A DNA stretch of 64,000 nucleotides, taken from positions 4,499,490 through 4,563,489 of the forward strand of contig NZ_SJPP01000001.1 of assembly GCF_007860075.1 (NCBI RefSeq), written 5' to 3'. Shown here in pieces: positions 16,677-25,560 of this stretch. The stretch comes from Symmachiella macrocystis. Lineage in GTDB: Bacteria > Planctomycetota > Planctomycetia > Planctomycetales > Planctomycetaceae. The notes beneath the pieces were generated by a model, which was not told the origin of the DNA, ran no database searches, and saw nothing but the letters and a program-made list of their open reading frames with translations. The translations under genes and the position numbers were made by a program. Within the stretch, counting starts at the first letter, position 1. Each line of letters begins with the position of its first letter.

Positions 16677-18556
16677 GCCATCAATCCTCCACCGCGGCGT
16701 AGGAAATACCACCACTCTGCTAATAAAAATACCAGGGCGGCCAACGTCAATTGTGGCCACAATGGGCGGTCCATTTTGACTTTCTCATCGGTCGCCGATA
16801 TGGACAACTCGCTGAATTGAATCGCCTCGGTCGCCACCAACGAGGTTTCCTCAGCTGAGAGCAAACTCGCGCCGATACGCGCTTGCAGTTTGCCCCCTTC
16901 ACTGAGTGTATACTCCCCGGCTAACGGCGCTGAAATCCCTGAAACCATACCCTCGTCGTTGCTGGCAGTTTCGCGAGAAAGCCCGCCAGGGCCTTGGACC
17001 TGATAAGTGCGGCTGGTCAAGAGTTGTCGCGACGGGAGCACGCCGGTGATTGTCCCCCGCACGTCGGATAGCGACGACTGCCGTGTGGCGATTTGTACGG
17101 CATTGGCAACCAGAATGGGGAATCCCACACGATACGGCAACGTAGAGTTGTTAGTATGAAACAGTAGATAAAACTTGGGACGTTCCCCGGAACGATCGGC
17201 CAGGATCAACGGACCTGTTCGGCCATGTGCCAAGATTTCATAACCCGCCTCTTCATAATGTCGGTCTTGAACCTCTTCGCGCGATTGCGGTTCGTCGCTG
17301 GAATAAACTTCGGTCAATTGCACATATTGCAAGAGCGGCGAAGTCTTATCCCAATCGACAACCTCCGCTCCCCCCGATTCGATGGTGATCAAGCCCTGCA
17401 GGTTGGGGGGGATCACGCCGACGAAGAGCGAGACCTGCGCCGGGGGAGATTCTTCTGCAGAGCGGTCGCTGATGAGTAAGTCGTATTCGCTCAAGTCGCT
17501 GTTGCCGCTTTCTGCGTCCGGTTCGACGATGACGTTTTCCATGCCGCGTAGCGCGTGTCGATACGCCTTCATGTCCAAGGGGCAATAGACCGTCAAATCG
17601 CGGCCCGCTGGGAGGTCCAGATAGGCGATGTTGTCCGAATCGAGTGCATCAAAACCTTCCGGTTTCAGCCGGACACGGATCATGGCGGCGCGTTCGGCGT
17701 CGACGCTGAACACCAACCGTTCCGATTGTCCCTGTTCCAGAATCACCTCTTCCGCACCCACGGGATTGCCGTCTTGTGCCCACTCCACGCGGCCAGCGGT
17801 CTGTTGATCTTTCGCCCCTTCCAGGCGGACAAATATCTCCCATTTGGTTGCCCCGGCGCGGCGGGCATTTAAGGCAGTGATACCCATGTTCTTTCCACCG
17901 GGATCGATTTTTTGATAGGTCAGCTCAAACGGCAGCTCGAAATTGGCTTCCGTGGGAAAGTTTCCGTCGCTCAATAACAGCACATTATCGATATCTACTC
18001 GACGCGCCATCGCCTGCGTCATTCGCAACGCTTCTTCGATTTTACTCGGGATGTCGGTGACGGTGATGTCGTTCAAACCGTCGCGGAGCACCCGTTTGTT
18101 ATTTGAGAAATCGGTAACGCGACGAGCCGTTTTGTGAAATGCGATTAAGGATAGCTTTTGGTCCGGCAACAGGTCTTCGATCATCTGCTCCACCTGCGCT
18201 TTGGCGACTTCCAGTCGGGTCGGACCGCCCGGTTTGTCTCGTGCGCCCATACTCGCGGAGCAATCAATCAGTACGGGAACGTACTTTGCCCGATCGGCAC
18301 CGGTCGGCCAAAAGGGCTGCATCGCTGCCAGTATCAAGCTGATTAACAACAGCAATTGCAACAACAACAGCATGTTGCGTTTGAATTTTTGAAAAGGGGA
18401 ATTGACCCGCTGGTCGTTGACGACTTGTTGCCACAACACCAACGACGTCACATCCACCTGTGGGCGGCGGAGTTTGAGGAAGTAGAAGATGATCAGCGGA
18501 ATCAGCAGCAGAAACAGCCACGCGCTGCTAAGCGCATAAAATCCGGGCAGGTTCAT
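16673..18556 (-). CDS. BatA-like membrane protein with VWA domain
   Basis: A 627-residue protein starting at ATG 18554-18556, which overlaps the TGA of the DUF58 gene; an in-frame ATG three codons earlier is less likely given that overlap. The N-terminus has the BatA arrangement: a membrane segment (11-28), a basic FLKLRRPQ turn, and a second membrane segment (about 61-80). A von Willebrand A domain follows with MIDAS motif DCSAS at 98-102 and the later LLLSDGNFP. A long strand-rich extracytoplasmic region then leads to a final hydrophobic segment (LWPQLTLAALVFLLAEWWYFL) before a basic tail. BatA/VWA proteins are typical partners of MoxR ATPases, and MoxR and DUF58 lie directly upstream. Confidence 0.9.
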   Translation of the reverse strand: MNLPGFYALSSAWLFLLLIPLIIFYFLKLRRPQVDVTSLVLWQQVVNDQRVNSPFQKFKRNMLLLLQLLLLISLILAAMQPFWPTGADRAKYVPVLIDCSASMGARDKPGGPTRLEVAKAQVEQMIEDLLPDQKLSLIAFHKTARRVTDFSNNKRVLRDGLNDITVTDIPSKIEEALRMTQAMARRVDIDNVLLLSDGNFPTEANFELPFELTYQKIDPGGKNMGITALNARRAGATKWEIFVRLEGAKDQQTAGRVEWAQDGNPVGAEEVILEQGQSERLVFSVDAERAAMIRVRLKPEGFDALDSDNIAYLDLPAGRDLTVYCPLDMKAYRHALRGMENVIVEPDAESGNSDLSEYDLLISDRSAEESPPAQVSLFVGVIPPNLQGLITIESGGAEVVDWDKTSPLLQYVQLTEVYSSDEPQSREEVQDRHYEEAGYEILAHGRTGPLILADRSGERPKFYLLFHTNNSTLPYRVGFPILVANAVQIATRQSSLSDVRGTITGVLPSRQLLTSRTYQVQGPGGLSRETASNDEGMVSGISAPLAGEYTLSEGGKLQARIGASLLSAEETSLVATEAIQFSELSISATDEKVKMDRPLWPQLTLAALVFLLAEWWYFLRRGGGLMA

Positions 18557-19491
18557 CGAATCCACCCCCGCCTGCGCAGCAGGTCAAACAGCACCCAGGG
18601 AAGAGGGTCGTGCGAGCTGATCGAAAGAAAGCGGCCGTTGCGGCTACGACACAACGACTCAATCCGCTCTTCGAGTGCCAGCCGATGCTCTTGATAGATA
18701 CCCAACAATTCCCCCGCTGAGGAGACATCGAGCGTCATCCCGTTTTCGCAATCGACAAATCGCAAGTCGCCAGTGACCTCCGGTGAGATTTCCGCTGGCG
18801 CCAGAATCTGAATGCCAAAGACTTCCAACCCGGCGCTGAACAGGAAATTCAACGGCCGTTCCATGCCGCCAAAAGTGAAAAAGTCGGAGAGTAAAATGGC
18901 GATCCCCCGCCCCGTATGCTGCCGCAGCACGCTCTCGACCGCTTCATCGATCGCGAAGTCCCCGCCGGTTTCGATATTTTCAAGAAACTCGAACAGCCGT
19001 CGCATGCTGATGCGACCGGTAATGCCCGAGACGAATTGCAGCGCGGTCCCCTTGCGGTGGCAAGCGTACACACTGACCCGTTCGAGGTTCATCAACCCCA
19101 TCACCGCCAGTGCCGCTGCCAGTTGTTTGGCCCGCTCAAGCTTTCCGTCGTAAACCATCGACGACGAAGCATCGATGATCACCACCACGTGCAATTCTTC
19201 CTCGTGGCGAAATTGTTTCATATAGGGACGATTGAGGCGCGAAAAGATATTCCAATCGATGTATCGCACATCGTCACCGGGTGAGTAATCGCGGTAGTCG
19301 ACGAATTCGGTGCTCGCCCCTCCTTTGCCGGAGAGATGCTCGCCGCGACTGCGATTGGTCATCCGACGCGTCGGATTCAGCCGCATACGTTCCACGCGGG
19401 CCAGGACATCGTTGGCCAGCAATTTGGTCAGTTGCGTTTTTTGTTGTTTCTCAGTCGATTCCATCGCGTTTTCGTTTTGTTCACGGGTCAC
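18553..19491 (-). CDS. DUF58 domain protein
   Basis: A 312-residue DUF58 protein. The family signature is clear: STEFVDYRDYSPGDDVRYIDWNIFSRLNRPYMKQF (59-93), followed by a VWA-like fold with a metal-site motif DASSS at 107-111 and LLSDFF near 195-205. No membrane segment is seen. The upstream-most start is GTG 19491; ATG 19464 (MESTEKQQ) is an equally plausible start, and neither has a clear Shine-Dalgarno. It lies between moxR (61 nt upstream) and the BatA-like gene (ATGA overlap). DUF58 proteins commonly travel with MoxR and VWA genes; their biochemical role is not settled. Confidence 0.92.
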   Translation of the reverse strand: MTREQNENAMESTEKQQKTQLTKLLANDVLARVERMRLNPTRRMTNRSRGEHLSGKGGASTEFVDYRDYSPGDDVRYIDWNIFSRLNRPYMKQFRHEEELHVVVIIDASSSMVYDGKLERAKQLAAALAVMGLMNLERVSVYACHRKGTALQFVSGITGRISMRRLFEFLENIETGGDFAIDEAVESVLRQHTGRGIAILLSDFFTFGGMERPLNFLFSAGLEVFGIQILAPAEISPEVTGDLRFVDCENGMTLDVSSAGELLGIYQEHRLALEERIESLCRSRNGRFLSISSHDPLPWVLFDLLRRRGWIR

Positions 19492-19552
19492 GACGCCCAG
19501 GCGGCGACGGGGAATGGATCAAACAGGGCCATCTCCGGGAAGATCCATTCTG

Positions 19553-20569
19553 TTAGATTTCTTCAGCAACTTGCTGTAGGGAATCGGCAATCAGTTCTGA
19601 GATCAAAATGTTCTCCGCTTGTCCGTCGTAATTGAGCAGCACGCGGTGTTGCAGCACTTCGATGGCGAAGTAGCGAATGTCCTCAAACGCCACATGCACT
19701 CGGCCTAGGCTGAGGGCGCGGACACGTGCTGCGCGAATCAGACCTTGCGCAGCCCGCGGACTGGCTCCCCAACGGATGAAGCGTTTGATGTCTTCCGAGG
19801 CGAACTCCGTATCGGGGTGTGTCGACAAAATCAGCCGCACCGCATAGTCCCGCATCGGATCAGCGACGACGACTTTGTCCAACACGCCACGCAATTCCAT
19901 GATCTGCGCCGAATCGAGCAGCTTTTGCAATTCGACCGGTCGCTTGAGAATCGTACGACTGACAACTTCGTTGATCTCGCTGCGATTGGGAAACGGCACT
20001 TCGACCTTGAACATGAACCGGTCCAATTGTGCCTCGGGCAGCGGATAGGTCCCTTCCTGCTCGATGGGGTTTTGCGTCGCCATCACGAAGAACGGTTGCT
20101 CCAAGTGATGCACCGTGCCGCCGGTGGTCACGGAGGCCTCCTGCATGGTTTCTAATAAGGCCGATTGTGTTTTGGGCGAGGCGCGGTTGATTTCGTCGGC
20201 CAGTAACAGTTGTGTGAAGATCGGGCCGGGCCGAAATTCAAACCGATACTGCCCCGTTTCGTCGCTGCTCATCATGCTGGTGCCGATGATGTCGGCCGGC
20301 ATCAGGTCGGGGGTGAATTGGATGCGGCGAAATTCCAAATCAAGCACGCGGGACATCGCCTTGACCAATTCGGTCTTTCCCAAACCGGGAACCCCTTCCA
20401 ACAGCACGTTGCCACCGGAAAATAAAGCGGTCAAAGTCGCTTCGACGACGCGCTGCTGGCCGACGATCATTTTTCCGACTTCCGCTTGCGCGGCGGCATA
20501 GTCGTCCTTGAAGCGGTCCGCTTCGTGTTGCAGCATGTCGGACGTTTCGGTAGTAACATCTTGGCTCAT
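19553..20569 (-). CDS. MoxR family AAA+ ATPase
   Basis: A 338-residue MoxR-type AAA+ ATPase, a cytoplasmic chaperone-like enzyme thought to mature or activate VWA-domain partners. Walker A is EGVPGLGKTE (58-67), Walker B LLLADEINRASPKTQSALL (121-139), sensor 1 is within FFVMATQNPIEQEGTYPLPEAQLDRF, and the C-terminal lid contains SPRAAQGLIRAARVRAL. The length is normal. It is the first gene after a 150-nt gap that contains a hairpin, so it may start its own transcript with the DUF58, VWA and ABC-2 genes downstream. Confidence 0.95.
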   Translation of the reverse strand: MSQDVTTETSDMLQHEADRFKDDYAAAQAEVGKMIVGQQRVVEATLTALFSGGNVLLEGVPGLGKTELVKAMSRVLDLEFRRIQFTPDLMPADIIGTSMMSSDETGQYRFEFRPGPIFTQLLLADEINRASPKTQSALLETMQEASVTTGGTVHHLEQPFFVMATQNPIEQEGTYPLPEAQLDRFMFKVEVPFPNRSEINEVVSRTILKRPVELQKLLDSAQIMELRGVLDKVVVADPMRDYAVRLILSTHPDTEFASEDIKRFIRWGASPRAAQGLIRAARVRALSLGRVHVAFEDIRYFAIEVLQHRVLLNYDGQAENILISELIADSLQQVAEEI

Positions 20570-20671
20570 AGTTGTTTTCCCGTTGCTGGGATAAAGAATT
20601 CGGGGCGGTATTGTGTCAGATCAAAAAATCGATTTAGCAGTCCAATGAAATAACAGAAGGCACTCACTCAT

Positions 20672-20702
<31 letters not shown>

Positions 20703-20719
20703 TTATACCGGACTGCTCA

Positions 20720-23700
20720 TTATGTCTCTTCCTCGTCGTCCGACCGTTGACGTTTCATTCGTAATAATCGTTCGGTCGTGCTCATGTTTTCTGGCGATGT
20801 TTCTTGCTGCGGCGGTTTCGCGGCGGAGCCTGGTTTCTTGGCCGCTTGCCGCGCTGCGGTCGTGGGACGCGTTTGAGTTTGCGAACGTGGCTTGCTGGAC
20901 GTGGTCGCCCGCTGAGAATCGAGAGCGCTGCCGACGGTCCGTTTGCGTTCCAACAATGCGCCCATCAACTGGCCCGAGGCTCCGGCCTTTTTGTTCAATC
21001 CCAGTAAGCCTTTGATCACTTGCTTATCGATTTGGATACGGCGAATGGCAACATCCAAGGGAATCAAGCAGGCGAGGGCGATGAGAAACCAGAAGAAAAT
21101 CGGCAACGAACTCATCCGTGGTTTACGGCGGGTTTCGTAGATCGTTTTGACCGGATCTTTTTGGTCGGCAAGGCTTTCACCCGCGGTCTTGCGACTGAGG
21201 CTGTTCAGGACAGTCGGGTTCGAGCGAAACCGTAAGTATTCCGGTGAATAGGGAACCAGAAATCCGCCGTGCGTTTCGTCCTTGCGACCTTCGCCGACAC
21301 CGACCGCCCGGACTTGATAACGGCCCTTGGCTCGCAGTGGCATGGTGGCCTGATAACGCCGTGGGCCGACCTGCTTGAGGGACAATGATTCCTCGATTCC
21401 ATTCGGACCGGAAACCACCGCTTGCACTTCCAGAAATGTTTCATTTTCGTGGAAGTCCTCAACCTGCAGGACCCCCTGACTTCCGGAAGCGAAGCTGCGC
21501 ATCCGCAAGTTGCCCGTTTTTTCCACGCGAGAAACCCGGGTCAGCAATTGTTCGACAAACGTGCGGTACTTGTCCCAATCCATCCAATCCGCTGCCCAGT
21601 TGGGAGACAAGTCGGAGGTAAAAGCAGCTGTGGTGCCCAGACCGTACCGCCAGATCGAAAGGATCGGTTCCAGTTCATCGTCTTCGTTGGGAGCTTTGAG
21701 AATTGTCCGCACGCTGTGATCGTTTTTGGCAGTGGTGAGCACATAACCGCGCAGTTGCGGCATGGTGTCGATCCCTTTGAGCACGCCGTCGAGATCGTTT
21801 TCTAACTCGGGCGTGATCGTCTTGTTTTGGATCATGCTCCGCTTGAGCGTTTTGGATTCCTTAATAAAAATCGACGGCAATTCATTCGGGCTGGCGGGGA
21901 AGTAATACCGGCCGCCCGTCACCGCGGCAACTCGACGCATTTTGGAGATGTCCTGTCCCCCGTGTGGAAAAATCGCCACCATAGAGACGCTCACTCCGGC
22001 TGCGCGGTAGTCGTCGATCAAGGCTTTTGATGGCGGACCGGGATCGCCATCGGAGATGATGATCATATGCTTCGCCGAGGCGTCGCTGGCCTTGAGACCT
22101 TTGAGCCCCAATTGCATTGTGTTGGCAAAGCTAGGCATGTCACCGATCTGAGCGCCGTTGATCTTGCGGAGCATCATGTCGATTTCCGCAACGGGGGTCA
22201 GTTCAAAGACCCATTCCTCGCCGTTTTGTGTATAGGCCAGTACCCCCGCTTCGTCTTGCGCGCCGAGAACTTTGATCGCCTGTTTGGTAATCCGCTTGCC
22301 CCACGTGTTGCCGTCGGCGAATTCACAGGTATGCAAAATGATGGCCAGCGCCCCCATCGGCAGCACTTTCTTTTTGGTGATGTCCATCGTCACAGGCAGC
22401 GCTTCTTCGATCGCCGTGCGGTGATATCCACCGGGACCGTAGCTATTCGGCCCGCCGACCATCACAAAGCCGATGCCAAAATTGCGAGCCGCATCCTTGA
22501 CCGCCTCCATCTGAACCGTGTCGAACATGTCCGCGGCAACGTTGTTGAAGATCACACAGTCATAGGGCATCAACGACATCGCATCGCGGGGAACATCGTA
22601 GGCGGTGACGATATCGAGCGAGCGTTTTGATTCGCGAATGGCGCGAGCCAACGTTTCGGAATCGCGGGGATCGCCTTCCGGGTCATTCACCAGCAGGATT
22701 CGCCCTTCGCCTGCTAAATACAGATAATTCAGCGCCTCATTGTTCTGGCTCAGATTATCCGTATTGGTCGCGGTATCAATGCGGGCCGTGTATTCATAGT
22801 ACCCTGCCTCACGGAGATAAATCGGCACCACGTAGCGGTTTTTACCGGCTTCGAAATCAACACGCTCCTCAAAGATAGCGTTGCCGTTTTCCAGCAAGGT
22901 CAGCTTGCCGGATCCTTTTTTGAGCGACGAAAGAATCACGGCTGCCTGATAGTTCTCGCCGATTTTGACATTCTCGGGCAGTTCCAACCGCTCCAGCCAG
23001 ACTTCGTTTTCGTGGTTGTATTCGATCGGCATCACATCGATGGCGATTTCCCGCGCGGTCAATTGATCAACGACGTCCGACAGATTCCCCTCGGTTTCCG
23101 TCCCATCGCTCATCAACACAATCCGTCCTTGATGGTCTTCGGGAATCATGGCCGCGGCGAGCGAAATCGCCTCTTCGAGATTGGTCGCATCCCGATCGAT
23201 CAGCGAATTGACGGTGATGCCTTCGTTGAGCGCCAACGTTGTATGCGTCGGCAATTCAACAGCCGCGTGCCGACCAAAGACGATGATCCCCACCATGTCA
23301 TTCTTCGGCTTTTGGCTGGCGGTTTCGGCGATGAACTGAAAGGCTTCGTCGACTGTGCGATCACCGATCGAATCCGAGATGTCGACCAAATAGACAACCG
23401 CCAACCCGTCCTGACGCCGCACCGAGCGCGGTTCGGCCAACACCATCACCAGCAAACCGACCAGACAGAGCCGCGTCATGAATGCAAACATCTGCCGTCG
23501 GCGACTCAGCCCGCTCAAACCGCAGAGGTGCATCCACCAGACCCAAACAGTAATCCCCATCAGACAGAATGCGATCGGATTGGCAAACAGCAACACATTC
23601 CGCCATTCCAACACAAAGCAGACAACCGCATAGACGGCGAGAAACAGTATCAACGGCAGCGCAGCGGTCCAGGTCACCCGCTGAGGGGGTTTGGGAAAAA

Positions 23701-23728
23701 CGCTCTGGAGTATCTGTTTCCACTTCAC
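20720..23728 (-). CDS. Large membrane VWA protein with glutamine-amidotransferase-like region
   Basis: A 1002-residue membrane protein. The start is taken as GTG 23726-23728, whose last bases form the TGA of the upstream fusion gene (GTGA); an ATG at 23806 would lengthen it by 26 residues. Two or three membrane segments occupy residues 22-98. A VWA domain follows with MIDAS motif DISDS at 116-120 and LMSDGTETEG. Next comes a Rossmann-like region (YDCVIFNNVAAD..., GFVMVGGPNSYGPGGY) of amidotransferase-like shape, then a second VWA-like stretch (HMIIISDGDPGPP), a strand-rich region and a C-terminal membrane segment (about 880-905). The basic, Thr/Ser/Gln-rich cytoplasmic tail looks disordered. 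It is coupled to the iron-type ABC genes upstream and precedes moxR by 150 nt. The role is unknown. Confidence 0.88.
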   Translation of the reverse strand: MKWKQILQSVFPKPPQRVTWTAALPLILFLAVYAVVCFVLEWRNVLLFANPIAFCLMGITVWVWWMHLCGLSGLSRRRQMFAFMTRLCLVGLLVMVLAEPRSVRRQDGLAVVYLVDISDSIGDRTVDEAFQFIAETASQKPKNDMVGIIVFGRHAAVELPTHTTLALNEGITVNSLIDRDATNLEEAISLAAAMIPEDHQGRIVLMSDGTETEGNLSDVVDQLTAREIAIDVMPIEYNHENEVWLERLELPENVKIGENYQAAVILSSLKKGSGKLTLLENGNAIFEERVDFEAGKNRYVVPIYLREAGYYEYTARIDTATNTDNLSQNNEALNYLYLAGEGRILLVNDPEGDPRDSETLARAIRESKRSLDIVTAYDVPRDAMSLMPYDCVIFNNVAADMFDTVQMEAVKDAARNFGIGFVMVGGPNSYGPGGYHRTAIEEALPVTMDITKKKVLPMGALAIILHTCEFADGNTWGKRITKQAIKVLGAQDEAGVLAYTQNGEEWVFELTPVAEIDMMLRKINGAQIGDMPSFANTMQLGLKGLKASDASAKHMIIISDGDPGPPSKALIDDYRAAGVSVSMVAIFPHGGQDISKMRRVAAVTGGRYYFPASPNELPSIFIKESKTLKRSMIQNKTITPELENDLDGVLKGIDTMPQLRGYVLTTAKNDHSVRTILKAPNEDDELEPILSIWRYGLGTTAAFTSDLSPNWAADWMDWDKYRTFVEQLLTRVSRVEKTGNLRMRSFASGSQGVLQVEDFHENETFLEVQAVVSGPNGIEESLSLKQVGPRRYQATMPLRAKGRYQVRAVGVGEGRKDETHGGFLVPYSPEYLRFRSNPTVLNSLSRKTAGESLADQKDPVKTIYETRRKPRMSSLPIFFWFLIALACLIPLDVAIRRIQIDKQVIKGLLGLNKKAGASGQLMGALLERKRTVGSALDSQRATTSSKPRSQTQTRPTTAARQAAKKPGSAAKPPQQETSPENMSTTERLLRMKRQRSDDEEET

Positions 23729-25560
23729 AGTTTCAACTCCACGATGCGATGGTTTTCCGTGTCCGCCACCCGTAACCGCTGATGCGTGTCGATTGCCACG
23801 CCCCACGGTTTGAGGAATCCGTCATTATTGCGGCTCGTCTTGCCGAAGCGCCCTAACAGCTTGCCGGCCAGATTTGTTTTCGTAACCCGCCCGGCACCGT
23901 ATTCGATGATATACAAGTCTTTGGTGGCCTGATCTAAAGTGATGTCATACGGGTACTCCAGCACCAATCCCCCCGTTTTTTCCCCCAGGACCTCGACAAA
24001 CTTGCCCGTGTCGGTAAATACCTGCACCCGGTTATTGATCGCGTCGGCGATATATAAGCGGTCATCGTCCCAGACGATGCCACTGGGGCGTTGGAATTGG
24101 CCTTCACCGGTGCCGAACGTGCCGAAGGTCAGCAGATGTTTCCCGTCGGCAGTAAATTTCTGCACGCGGTGGTCGCCGCCATATTCACAGACGTAGATAT
24201 GTTCACTCTTGTCCTGGCACAGGGCGACGGGAAACAAGAACTGCCCATCCTCCTGACCTTCGCCCCCGAGATAGGAGAGCACATTGCCGATTTTATCGAA
24301 GAAAACCACACGGTGGTAATGCGTATCGGCAACGGCAATCCGCCCGTCGGTCAACAGGCAAACCCCTTCTGGCTTGCCGATGGCATGATCGGGCATTTCC
24401 CATTGTCGCAACAATTTGCCATGTTCATCAAACACCAACAGACGTCCTCCGTTGTCGAGGCAGAGCACTTCGTCGTTGTCGCCGATCGCCAAACCACGCG
24501 GACGCGGGATTCGCGCTCCCATCGGCGGCGATATCCAATGATTCACTTCGCTGACATTCAACTGCGGCCCATCGTCTTGATCGCATCCCAGCGAAACTCC
24601 ACATGCCAACAGCAACAGGCAAACATGAATCGCCACCCGAATACCGTGGCGAAGCCCATTATCCGCCGGACGATGAAAAAAAGTCCGCCGCTGTTGAGAG
24701 TCTTCGTTGAGCAACTCAACTTCTTCGAGGCTGCCCGAAAAATGTGCCGACTGCACGACCAGCGGACTTTGTTCGGCTGGGCGGATTTTGATTTGTTCCG
24801 GTCGAAAACAAGGGGATTCCCGCTGAGTCTCGATGCACCACTGCTGAGCCTCGTGCTGCGGCAACCAATTCGCCGCGCCGAGAAATTCAGCCATTTCCAG
24901 GGTTTGAGGGTCGTAATACAAGTTGTCGACCGGTCCTTGGTGCAATAATCGCCCGGACTTAAGGCACAACGCGTGCTGTGCTTCTCGCAGGACGGTTTCC
25001 GGTGAATGCGTGGCAATCACCAACGATGTGTTCGTATCACTGAGGTGGTTTCGAATGGCCCGCCAATACTTCTCCTCGCGTGCCGGATCGACGTGGACGA
25101 GAGGTTCGTCCATCACCAGGACGGCGGCCCGGCTGGCCAAAGCCCGCGCGACCGACAGCCGCGCACGCTCCCCCTGGGACATCAGATCCGGATACGCGGC
25201 GGATTTGTCTAATAAATCGAACGCCGACAACAGGTTTTTGACCCGTTCCTCCGCATCCTCAGCTCCGGCAGCCATGATTTGCAGGTGTTCAGCGGCATTT
25301 TCATGCGGCCACAACCCATCTTCCTGCGGCACCCAAAACAGCGGCAGCCGGTCACCGGGATCGTCATAGATCCGCGTCACCTGCCCTCGCTCAGGCCGTT
25401 CAAACCCGACCAGCAGGTTCAACAGCGACGTTTTCCCGGCTCCCGAATAGCCAATCACTGCCGTCACGCCCGGCGGAATCTCGCACGACACGCCGGCCAA
25501 ACGCGGGCGGTCATTGCCCGCTAACGTGATCTCGTCCAATCGCCAAAGTGGAGCACTCAT
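23725..25560 (-). CDS. ABC ATPase fused to a membrane segment and NHL beta-propeller
   Basis: A 611-residue single reading frame with two unrelated parts. Residues 1-290 are an ABC ATPase of importer type: Walker A GYSGAGKT (37-44), Q-loop VPQED, signature MSQGE (127-131), Walker B VLVMDEP (147-153), H-loop H185, and a short C-terminal extension. A hydrophobic segment (308-326) containing Cys320 and Cys326 follows, then residues 345-611 carry about six NHL repeats (for example RPRGLAIGDNDEVLCLDN, RPSGIVWDDDRLYIAD, KPWGVAIDTHQRLRVAD). With the ATPase in the cytoplasm and one crossing, the propeller would lie outside. A GTG codon at residue 309 could alternatively start a separate lipoprotein-like product, but neither Cys has a canonical lipobox. 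It is coupled at both ends (ATGA with the permease, GTGA with the VWA gene). Confidence 0.88.
   Translation of the reverse strand: MSAPLWRLDEITLAGNDRPRLAGVSCEIPPGVTAVIGYSGAGKTSLLNLLVGFERPERGQVTRIYDDPGDRLPLFWVPQEDGLWPHENAAEHLQIMAAGAEDAEERVKNLLSAFDLLDKSAAYPDLMSQGERARLSVARALASRAAVLVMDEPLVHVDPAREEKYWRAIRNHLSDTNTSLVIATHSPETVLREAQHALCLKSGRLLHQGPVDNLYYDPQTLEMAEFLGAANWLPQHEAQQWCIETQRESPCFRPEQIKIRPAEQSPLVVQSAHFSGSLEEVELLNEDSQQRRTFFHRPADNGLRHGIRVAIHVCLLLLACGVSLGCDQDDGPQLNVSEVNHWISPPMGARIPRPRGLAIGDNDEVLCLDNGGRLLVFDEHGKLLRQWEMPDHAIGKPEGVCLLTDGRIAVADTHYHRVVFFDKIGNVLSYLGGEGQEDGQFLFPVALCQDKSEHIYVCEYGGDHRVQKFTADGKHLLTFGTFGTGEGQFQRPSGIVWDDDRLYIADAINNRVQVFTDTGKFVEVLGEKTGGLVLEYPYDITLDQATKDLYIIEYGAGRVTKTNLAGKLLGRFGKTSRNNDGFLKPWGVAIDTHQRLRVADTENHRIVELKL

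Noticed and set aside
23012-23782. Long plus-strand reading of 256 codons opposite the VWA gene
   Set aside because: It is antisense to well-supported VWA coding sequence, rich in His/Arg/Gln and without any family motif; a shadow of codon bias.
24091-24948. Plus-strand reading of 285 codons opposite the ATPase-NHL gene
   Set aside because: Antisense to clear NHL and ABC motifs; no ribosome site or recognisable domain.
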